In this document: piece by piece, positions 16,542 to 24,200 of the stretch | How positions within the stretch are numbered: the stretch's first letter is position 1 | How the letters are laid out: each line of letters opens with the position of its first letter | NCBI RefSeq assembly: GCF_002001105.1 | Contig: NZ_MUNP01000025.1 | Span: 1-40,665 of the forward strand | DNA: 40,665 nt | Direction: 5' to 3' | Source: Rhodanobacter sp. C06 | GTDB taxonomy: Bacteria; Pseudomonadota; Gammaproteobacteria; Xanthomonadales; Rhodanobacteraceae | Program-made: the position numbers and the translations under genes | Notes under the pieces: model-generated | Told to the model about the DNA's origin: nothing | Database searches by the model: none | The model's input: the letters and a program-made list of their open reading frames with translations, nothing else

Positions 16542-16892
16542 TTACGCGATAGCCCTCCCGGAACGCATGGCGCCAAGCACTCGACGTACTAAGCGCACCA
16601 GCTGCAGCTCCTGACGGGAGATCAGCATGCTTGGCGCCAGGTCGGACAGCACCTGATGAAGCTCCGGGTGGTACGCCTCCAGACAGAGGTCGAGCAGCAC
16701 CTTCGGATCCGTTCCCGCCGCTTTGGCGATGGCCGGGATGCGCGCCAGCGGCACCTTGGTGTCGCCGTTCTTCAGCATCGAGAGGATGTTCGGGGACTCA
16801 TAGCCGATCTCCTGGGCGATGTCCTTGTTGGTCTTGCCGGAAGCGGCAAGGATGTGTTCGAGGTAGTTGGCGACATCGGCCTTGTTTTTCAT
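16542..16892 (-). CDS. XRE-family transcriptional regulator
   Basis: 116 aa. A helix-turn-helix of the Cro/C1 type occupies residues 5-60 (SGKTNKDIAQEIGYESPNILSML, then GDTKVPLARIPAIAKAAG). The remaining 50 residues carry no known sensor domain. The TGAGT/ACTCA inverted repeat just upstream of the start is a plausible operator. Convergent with the coiled-coil gene. Similar small regulators control phage-like islands; the target here is unknown. Confidence 0.88.
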   Translation of the reverse strand: MKNKADVANYLEHILAASGKTNKDIAQEIGYESPNILSMLKNGDTKVPLARIPAIAKAAGTDPKVLLDLCLEAYHPELHQVLSDLAPSMLISRQELQLVRLVRRVLGAMRSGRAIA

Positions 16893-16904
16893 GCAGTTTC
16901 TCGC

Positions 16905-16928
16905 TGAGTAGTGAACTAACTCAGTATA
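16905..16928 (-). promoter_or_regulatory. Candidate operator and -10 box of the XRE gene
   Basis: TGAGT (16905-16909) and ACTCA (16919-16923) form an inverted repeat 12 bp upstream of the XRE start. On the minus strand TATACT (16923-16928) is a good -10 box that touches the repeat, so binding would block the promoter. No convincing -35 box was found. Confidence 0.4.
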
Positions 16929-17328
16929 GAAATGGGTATAAAAACACGACGACGAATTTCAGGAACGGATCGACGCCGCCACGTCATGCGCTAGCATCGA
17001 GAACGTATCTGCTCAGACGTCCGAGACCGTCTGCGTCGATGCACCCCTCGCTGGGCTGGCGCTCGTCCGGCGCGTTCCGGGGAGTCGACTGCTGGAGGTG
17101 TATTGGTGTGTGATTCGGCGCGCTTAGAGAGCGTTTGACGCGCAATCAGCAAGGTGTTCGTTGGCGTGAGCTTAATCTGATCGACTGCCCGGCATGTAAT
17201 GGGGCTGCCGTGAAGCCAAATTGCATCGTGCCCAGCCGGCTCTGGCCGCTAGTCGACAACCCGGCTGCGGAGCGCGCACACTTCTCCAGCCATGAACCAG
17301 GGCTGGGGAGACGCATAGGAGCGATCCA
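16929..17328. other. 400-bp region without a supported gene
   Basis: Separates the XRE gene from the 462-aa gene, so it probably holds both promoters. A short plus-strand frame (17135-17341) contains a Cys-x-x-Cys pair but has no ribosome site or family resemblance and was not accepted. Confidence 0.5.
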
Positions 17329-18717
17329 ATGGGAGTCTTGAGAGTCTTCGGATACAAGGACTTGGTGATCGATAAGCCAGTGGATCACGGGGGTGGCGTA
17401 TATAACGCCGGAATATCACATCGAGTGTTGTTCGTCCTGGAGGCCCTCACGCAGGAGAATCATCGCTTCTGGGGCGAATACGTGAGGGCGATGAAAGTCT
17501 GTGCTAAGAAAACCTCTCATGCATCCGAGATCGAGGCTGCCATCAAAGGCTTCGAAAACGCACTTGAACTGGCTGACAACCCTAATACGAGCGTCTATGT
17601 AGTTTATTCGACCTTCGACATGTCGACGGCCAGGGCGAACGACATAAACAAGACGATCAACATCCAGATGTGCATGACGGTCACGACAAGCGCCAAGGAT
17701 CGCAGCTGTCCCGCCGTGACACACATGGGCATCTTCAGATCACCGCTGTTACCTATCAATGATGATTCCGATGTGCCCCCAGCGTTTGCTAGTATTTTCA
17801 AGACGCGCGAAGCCTATCACCAGTTCTATCGCGATAAGCCGGCCAAGGGCATCGCGCTGGTGCTGCATTCGTTCGCTGCGCGCGCTATGACGATGATGTG
17901 TCAAGGACGGCCGCTGATGTGGATGATCACGGCGCCGTTACCACACATGGGCAGTCTGCTAGGCGATGTAGGCAAGATCGTCGCAATTGACGAGTCTGAG
18001 AAGAAGCCGGTCAGCTCTCATAGTTCTATGGGGATGCCGATGTCGTCCAATCCTATAGGAACGCGTACGTTGCCCAGCCGTGTTGGAGCAACGTCTTCGT
18101 CCAGTCGTCTCGGGGCGCCGATGTCGTCTAGTTCTGCGGGGATGCCGATGTTGGCAGGTCGACGCGATAGGTCGACACCGCCCAGTCCGAAAGGGACGCC
18201 GTCGTCATCCAGTCCTGAGAGAATGCCGACGTTACCGAAAATTGGTGCCCCCAATCCGGTTAACAATACGAACTCGCAGGCGAAAGGTGCTCCATCGAGT
18301 TCGTCATCGCCAGATTCTCCAAGCGAATCATCCTCGTTGGGCGCGCCTACTCAAGTGAACCACCTAACGTATGCGGTGGATCATACAAACCCCATGAAGG
18401 TCAGCCTGGAGATCACGTGCGCGGGGTTTCGACGGACATGGAACAGGATGGAGTACCCGTGGCTCTTCGAGCTAGCGTTCAATCCCTCTCACTTGTTTAA
18501 AGCGACATTCACAGATTTTCGCGTTCTGGCCGAGTTGCACCAGGACATCGTGATCATGGGAACGGAGCATGCTCCGCCGCTGACGGTGATCACTCCTGGC
18601 CCAGGCACGCCCGCTGGACGGGCGCCCCATTCCTCGCTATTGGGTACGGTTCCGCCCAATCAAGGTGCCGCGAAGGGGATGGGGACGGTTGCGACGCCAT
18701 CGACTCCGCCTAAGTAA
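17329..18717 (+). CDS. Unknown 462-aa protein with a nonapeptide-repeat linker
   Basis: Not recognised. The ATG at 17329 has AGGAG eight bases upstream. Three parts are visible: an N-terminal globular-looking region (1-225, including DNPNTSVYVVYSTFDM and a Lys/Asn-rich stretch), a low-complexity Gly/Pro/Ser/Met-rich linker (about 235-342) built from degenerate nine-residue units of pattern G-x-P-x-x-S-S-x-x, and a C-terminal region (about 343-425) with strand-like segments (MKVSLEITCAG, PWLFELAFN), ending in a Pro/Gly-rich tail. No signal peptide or membrane helix is obvious. The linker suggests two domains held flexibly. Base composition is lower in GC than the core. A single transcription unit, flanked by long gaps. 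Confidence 0.75.
   Translation: MGVLRVFGYKDLVIDKPVDHGGGVYNAGISHRVLFVLEALTQENHRFWGEYVRAMKVCAKKTSHASEIEAAIKGFENALELADNPNTSVYVVYSTFDMSTARANDINKTINIQMCMTVTTSAKDRSCPAVTHMGIFRSPLLPINDDSDVPPAFASIFKTREAYHQFYRDKPAKGIALVLHSFAARAMTMMCQGRPLMWMITAPLPHMGSLLGDVGKIVAIDESEKKPVSSHSSMGMPMSSNPIGTRTLPSRVGATSSSSRLGAPMSSSSAGMPMLAGRRDRSTPPSPKGTPSSSSPERMPTLPKIGAPNPVNNTNSQAKGAPSSSSSPDSPSESSSLGAPTQVNHLTYAVDHTNPMKVSLEITCAGFRRTWNRMEYPWLFELAFNPSHLFKATFTDFRVLAELHQDIVIMGTEHAPPLTVITPGPGTPAGRAPHSSLLGTVPPNQGAAKGMGTVATPSTPPK
18031..18357 (+). repeat. 27-bp degenerate tandem repeat (9-residue units)
   Basis: Within the 462-aa gene, consecutive nine-residue units can be read from residue 235: GMPMSSNPI, GTRTLPSRV, GATSSSSRL, GAPMSSSSA, GMPMLAGRR, DRSTPPSPK, GTPSSSSPE, then less regular ones. 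The DNA units are diverged (GGGATGCCGATGTCGTC recurs best), so this is an old amplification, not a slippery microsatellite. Confidence 0.65.
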
Positions 18718-19124
18718 TATCTGCATCGCCTAGTACGCAATACATTACAACCCGCAAGTTACAGTCACGCCGTCGCCACGGGCAAACCTAGGTCCGACGC
18801 GGGCTGTGGCCGTTTTAGCGCATGCCAACGTCAGAACAACCTCATGTCGAACGCGATTGCGAGTCAACCCCCTCGCCCAGCGGAGTGGCATGAGATCGCT
18901 GCACATCAACAAGTGCAGTCTCTCTATAAGGGCGAATCCACCCTGACGTGCAGCTCCCGCGACAGAAAAAGCGCACGCCAGGAATGTCCCGGGTCGGAGC
19001 GAAGTCTTAGGACCATCCGCGGAACGCGGGCCGGGTGCTGCCGAAGTCAGGGCGTGGCGAGCGAATCTCCATACTTTGCGGGACTGCCCGGCCCTCTGGC
19101 CGGTTGGCTGCTCCTGCACTGCAG
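18718..19124. other. 407-bp region without a supported gene
   Basis: Lies between the convergent 462-aa gene and the XRE-ImmA gene. Short frames on both strands are rich in Arg and Ser, lack ribosome sites and look like non-coding translation. No strong hairpin or repeat seen. Confidence 0.5.
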
Positions 19125-20219
19125 TTACTTTACGATCCTCAAACGCCCGCTGGCTTTTTCAGGCTCTTGTTTGATGCCGTAGAGCCCGCACAGCTCACTC
19201 GGGTAGATGTGCAGAACCTTCGCCAAGTCGGCAATGCTGTATCCGAGATCCCGCAGGTGGAGATCTATCAATTCCGAGAGTACCCGGGTTGGCTCACGCT
19301 CGATCGCAATGCTCTCCGGTTCCGCGCGGCGATAGCCCATGGCGCTCATCTGCCGCCACAGGTATTGGGATTGCGCGTCCGAAATGCTCCCTATGGCCTG
19401 GCCACACATGATCAGCGCCCCCATGGACGTCCGCCAAATTGGTTTGAGCGCGGCAATCTTGGCGAGGCTGATCTTCTTGTCCAGGAAGTAAGGGCGAATG
19501 TCTCGTTTCGGCATTAGGAGCGCGCTCGCGAAACGGTTCGCCTCGTCTTCCATGGTCGGAGAGGGCACGCTGTGCATGACCAGGTGGCCGAGCTCATGAG
19601 CCAGCGTGAACCGCTGACGATCTCCCGGTGCGGACTGATCGATGAAGATGCAGGGTGGGGATCCCATCGTACGGATGGTGAGGCCATCTACCCCGATGGT
19701 GGATAGGTCACACTCCACGATCAGAATGCCGGCGTGCTCGATGTAGAACGTCAGGTTGTGGAGAGGGCCGCTGGGAATCAGCCACGTCCGGCGCACCATG
19801 TCCGCAATCAGATCGATGTTGCCCTGATACTCATCCACATCGAGTGCGGGTAGGGGTAGCTGTGCCTCAACGTCAGCAGCCGCAAGCAGGCGGCGCACGT
19901 GCATGAGACGGATGTTGAGGTCGGCCTCCAGTTTCTCCAGCGCACGATTACCGGTGCTCGCCTTACGGCGATACATCGCATTGCCATGCACGCTGATCGG
20001 GAGACCGAATGAACGATCGGACTCAAAGAAGATGCTGGAAGGAAAATCGACCGCCTGGGCGAGGCGGTCGATGATGTCAGGTGACGGATCGGCGATGAGG
20101 CCTGCTTCAATCTTGGATATGGCGGCTTGCGAGACCTTAGCGTCGGATGCCAGTTGCGCCTGGCTCTTGCCGCGGGCCTGCCGTGCTGTGCGGAGGATGT
20201 CTTTGTTGAAGGTGGCCAT
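19125..20219 (-). CDS. XRE-ImmA/IrrE zinc metalloprotease regulator
   Basis: 364 aa. The N-terminal Cro/C1 helix-turn-helix (residues 7-65: RTARQARGKSQAQLASDAKVSQAAISKIE) is followed by an ImmA/IrrE-like peptidase domain. The zinc motif HELGH is at 208-212 (TLAHELGHLVMH), with a downstream EDEANRFASALLMP supplying the third ligand (Glu226). Such proteins cleave or antagonise repressors; ImmA of ICEBs1 and IrrE/DdrO of Deinococcus are the known models. It starts 5 bp after the stop of the partner gene, so the two form an operon. ATG 20219 is preferred over GTG 20222. Confidence 0.92.
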   Translation of the reverse strand: MATFNKDILRTARQARGKSQAQLASDAKVSQAAISKIEAGLIADPSPDIIDRLAQAVDFPSSIFFESDRSFGLPISVHGNAMYRRKASTGNRALEKLEADLNIRLMHVRRLLAAADVEAQLPLPALDVDEYQGNIDLIADMVRRTWLIPSGPLHNLTFYIEHAGILIVECDLSTIGVDGLTIRTMGSPPCIFIDQSAPGDRQRFTLAHELGHLVMHSVPSPTMEDEANRFASALLMPKRDIRPYFLDKKISLAKIAALKPIWRTSMGALIMCGQAIGSISDAQSQYLWRQMSAMGYRRAEPESIAIEREPTRVLSELIDLHLRDLGYSIADLAKVLHIYPSELCGLYGIKQEPEKASGRLRIVK

Positions 20220-20224
20220 CACTG

Positions 20225-20827
20225 CTAACCGGCATCACCGGCTTCGTCTGTCTTGTCGTTCTGGCCTTTGCGGCGGACCAGGCCCGTGCGTCCAGTCGAC
20301 TCGCTGGGGGCGGGCGTCGAAGCGCTGGCGGCGGGCAGCGAGGCTACAGAATTGTCTAACAAGAGGGAATACGTCCACGCGATGGTGTCGCCCTCACGGG
20401 CGACCACTGCGATGTCGCGTAGATCCGTCTGCGTGCGGTTGAGCGAGTAAGTAACTTCGACGCGTTGTGCCGCGGGAACCCCTGTGAGGGGCATCTGGGG
20501 GTCATGGAAGGCGAGCGCCTCCTGAGTCGGGTAGTTGCTCGTGAAGCCGGAGCTGTCAGCTTTCTTCAGACGGAAAGAGACCGTGTCGTTGACCAAGAAG
20601 TGGTAGGACTCGTTATGGAGAACCACCGTAACACCCGGGACTTCGGCCAATCCGAGAGCGGTGTAGTGAGCCGCCTGCTCCCAGACGAAGTTGGCTCGGC
20701 CGCGAGGTCTCCAGTGGAGATATCCAGCACTTTTCCAGTCCTCCCATGCGCGGATGTAGGAACGGATCAGGATCGGTGCCAAGGGCGACAGGGTGGACTG
20801 GACAGTCTCAATATCTGCGGTGGCCAT
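20225..20827 (-). CDS. Hypothetical partner protein of the XRE-ImmA gene
   Basis: 200 aa, no family I can name. Start chosen at ATG 20827 because the upstream residues look non-coding. Residues 1-165 look globular, with strand-rich stretches (GVTVVLHNESYHFLVNDTVS, RVEVTYSLNRTQTDLRDIAV, TIAWTYSLLLD); the tail is disordered, Ser/Pro-rich and finally charged (RRKGQNDKTDEAG). First gene of a two-gene operon with the XRE-ImmA protease (5-bp gap), so it may be the protease's substrate, inhibitor or effector; this is inference from gene order. Confidence 0.75.
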   Translation of the reverse strand: MATADIETVQSTLSPLAPILIRSYIRAWEDWKSAGYLHWRPRGRANFVWEQAAHYTALGLAEVPGVTVVLHNESYHFLVNDTVSFRLKKADSSGFTSNYPTQEALAFHDPQMPLTGVPAAQRVEVTYSLNRTQTDLRDIAVVAREGDTIAWTYSLLLDNSVASLPAASASTPAPSESTGRTGLVRRKGQNDKTDEAGDAG

Positions 20828-20909
20828 GGACAGGTTCCGGGGTTCTGGGAGGGAGGGGAGATGGTGACGACAAAAATACATGCAAAATATAACTTGTTCA
20901 ATAACCACG

Positions 20910-20923
20910 CATGCACGTGCATG
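20910..20923. promoter_or_regulatory. 14-bp perfect palindrome, candidate operator
   Basis: CATGCACGTGCATG is a perfect palindrome 82 bp upstream of the partner-XRE-ImmA operon, in a locally AT-rich stretch (AAAATACATGCAAAATATAA) that could hold the promoter. It is a natural candidate for the binding site of the XRE-ImmA protein. The rest of the 396-bp gap (20828-21223) holds no supported gene. Confidence 0.5.
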
Positions 20924-21174
20924 ACCTGCGGCGGGAACGGCGAGAGGGGTATACCGACTAGGTCTGCAGGAAGCGGGCAGGAGGCACAATGAGGGGTTGA
21001 ACCAGTAGAGAGGCTATCGTGGCGGATGATGCATTAGGGATGCTCAGCTCTTGGTGCGCCACCACTAAATAGGAACCTGCTGTTGATTGGGTCAGATCCA
21101 GTCATCGTCCTAGGTGTTGTCTAGGCCAGGCTCGGGCATATTTCTGGTGCCCACATGCCAAAATCGGCCTACGT

Positions 21175-21188
21175 GACCCGGACGGGTC
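21175..21188. promoter_or_regulatory. Inverted repeat upstream of the restriction-modification gene
   Basis: GACCCG-GA-CGGGTC, a 6-bp inverted repeat with a 2-bp centre, ends 35 bp before the ATG of the 1729-aa gene. Control-type operators are often found here in restriction-modification systems, but a short leader hairpin is equally possible. Confidence 0.35.
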
Positions 21189-21223
21189 TGTCTTCGTTGC
21201 CGCGACCAAGGACACCCGAGTAG

Positions 21224-24200
21224 ATGAGCGCCCTCCACGACCTGCTGAGCACCTTCCGTCAGGCCGCTGTCACCGAACGCGAAAAGGGCACCTACTTCGA
21301 GGAACTCACTCTTGCCTACCTGCGCAACGAGGCCAGCTATCGCGACCTCTACAGCCAGGTGTGGACGTATGCCGACTGGGCGAAGTCGCAGGGCTTGGAT
21401 GGACGCGATACTGGCATCGATCTGGTGGCCGAGGTGGCCGGAACCGGTGAGCTACACGCCATCCAGTGCAAGCTCTATGCCGAGGACTACAAGCTCCAGA
21501 GGAAGGACATCGACAGCTTCTTTACCGCCTCCGGCAAGAAGCCCTTCGTCCACCGCATCATCGTAACCACCACGAGCCGCTGGAGTGAGCACGCCGAAGA
21601 CGCGCTGCGCGACCAGCAGCCGCCGGTCACCAAGATCGACCTGCACGACCTGGAAACCAGCCAGATCGACTGGGCCAGGTACAAGCCCCACGCCGCCCCG
21701 GTTCTTAAGCCACACAAGTCGCCGCGCCCGCACCAGCTAAGTGCGCTGGCGGCCGTGCGTGCTGGGTTGAGCGATGCCGAGCGCGGCAAGCTCATCATGG
21801 CCTGCGGCACCGGTAAGACCTATACGGCGCTGAAGATCGCCGAGGATCTCGCCGGCAGGGGCCGGCGCATCCTGTTCCTGGTTCCCAGCCTGTCCCTGTT
21901 GTCGCAAACCCTCACCGAGTGGACACAGGAGTCAACCACGCCGCTGCACAGCTTCGCCGTGTGCTCTGATGCCGACGTGGGCAAGAAGCGCAAGGCCGAC
22001 GACGACGCCGTGCAGACCTTCACTCACGAGCTGCGCTACCCGGCCACCACCGACGCCAAGCGCCTCGCTCTGGAAATGACCAAGCGCCACGATGCCGCCC
22101 ACATGGACGTGGTGTTCGCCACCTACCACAGCATCGATGTGGTGAGCCGCACCCAGCGTGAGTACAGTCTGCCGGCCTTCGACCTGGTGATCTGCGACGA
22201 GGCCCATCGCACCACTGGCGCCACCTTCGAGGGCGAGGACGAAAGCCACTTCGTGCAAGTACACGACGCGGATTTCATCAAAGCCAGCAAGCGGCTCTAC
22301 ATGACCGCCACCCCCCGCATCTACGGTGAGGCGGCCAAGGCCAGCGCCCAGCAGGACAAGGTGGCGCTGGCGTCGATGGACGACGAGGCGCTGTTCGGCA
22401 AGCCGCTCTATGTACTCACCTTCTCCGAGGCGGTGAAGCGCGACCTGCTAGTGGACTACAAGGTCATCGTGCTGGCAGTGGAAGAGGCGCACATCAACCG
22501 CCGCCTGCAACACCTGCTGAAGGACGACGACAACAGCCTCAAGATGGACGACGCTGCCCGCATCGTGGGTTGCTGGAAGGCGCTCTCCAAGCAGGGACTC
22601 ACCGAAGACCTCGCCGACGACGGCCACGCCATGCAGCGCGCCGTGGCGTTCTGCCAGGTGATCGAGGCCAAGCCTGGCGCCAAGGTGCGCAAGGTCGGCA
22701 GCAAGAACATTCGAGACATGTTCCAGGCCGTGGTGGAAGAATACCAGCGCACCGCCGAAAGCGAGGAGGAGGCCTCTGCCACCCTGCGCTGCGAGGCCGA
22801 GCACATCGACGGTGGCATGAACGCCAGCGAGAAAGAGGAAAAGCTCGACTGGCTGAAGGCCACTCCGCCCGAAAACACCTGCCGTGTGCTGTCCAACGTG
22901 CGTTGCCTCTCCGAGGGCGTGGACGTGCCAGCGCTGGACGCCGTGTTGTTCCTGACCCCGCGTAACTCGCAGGTGGACGTGGTGCAGTCGGTGGGCCGCG
23001 TGATGCGCAAGGCGCCGGGCAAGACGCGCGGTTACATCGTGCTGCCGGTGGTGATCCCTGCCGGCGTCGAGCCGCACAAGGCGCTGGACGACAACAGCAC
23101 CTACAAGGTGGTATGGCAGGTTCTGCAGGCCTTGCGCTCCCATGACGACCGTTTCGACGCGATGGTCAACAAGCTCGACCTGATCGGCAAGGACACCAGC
23201 AAAATGGAAGTGGTGGCCGTCACCGACAAGGTGCTGCGGCGAGCCGCCAACCTCAAGGTTAGCAAGACCACCCAGCACGCCAATCTGGCTCGCGGCGGGG
23301 GTGCCATCGGCCGTGCGGTGGCCGAGCCGCGCCCCGAGCAGGCGGAAATGGCGTTCGAGATCGGCGAGATCGAGCGCGCCATCTACGCCAAGCTGGTGCA
23401 GAAGGTCGGTAACCGCCACCACTGGGAGGATTGGGCCGGCGACATTGCCAAGATCGCCAACACCCACATCGACCGTATCCACGCCATCCTGGAAGACCCG
23501 GTCCACGCCAATGAGCGCGAAGTGTTCGGGGAGTTTGCCGCCGAATTGCGCGACGACCTCAACGACGGCATCAGCGACGACGAGATCATCGAGATGCTGG
23601 CGCAGCACCTCATCACCAAGCCGGTGTTCGATGCGCTGTTCGAGGGCTACAGCTTCGCCAGCCACAACCCCATGTCGCTGGCCATGCAGAAGGTGCTGGA
23701 CGCGCTGGAGGAACATCGGCTGGACAAGGAGGCCGACACGCTCACCCAGTTCTACGACAGCGTGAAGCTGCGCGCGCAAGGCATCGACTCGGCGGCCGCC
23801 AAGCAGAAGATCGTGGTGGAGCTTTACGACAAGTTCTTCCGCAATGCCTTCCCGCGTATGACCGAGCGCCTGGGTATCGTCTACACCCCAGTGGAAGTGG
23901 TGGATTTCATCATCCACAGCGTGGAGCACATCCTGCGCAACGAGTTCGGCGAAGGGCTGGGCAGCAAGAACGTCCACATCCTCGACCCGTTCACAGGCAC
24001 CGGCACCTTCATCACCCGCCTGATGCAGTCCGGCCTCATCAGCCCGGCGCAGTTGCCACACAAGTACCGGCACGAAATCCACGCCAACGAACTGGTGCTG
24101 CTGGCCTACTACATCGCCGCCATCAACATCGAATCCACCTATCACGACATCGTGGGCGGCGACTATGTGCCTTTCGAGGGCATCTGCCTCACCGACACCT

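Noticed and set aside
17135-17341. 68-aa frame with a CPAC motif
   Set aside because: No ribosome site, no family resemblance, overlaps the start of the 462-aa gene in another frame.
18031-18357. Possible CRISPR-like periodicity
   Set aside because: The repeats are coding, degenerate and have no unique spacers; they form a protein repeat. No CRISPR array or cas gene was seen in the window.
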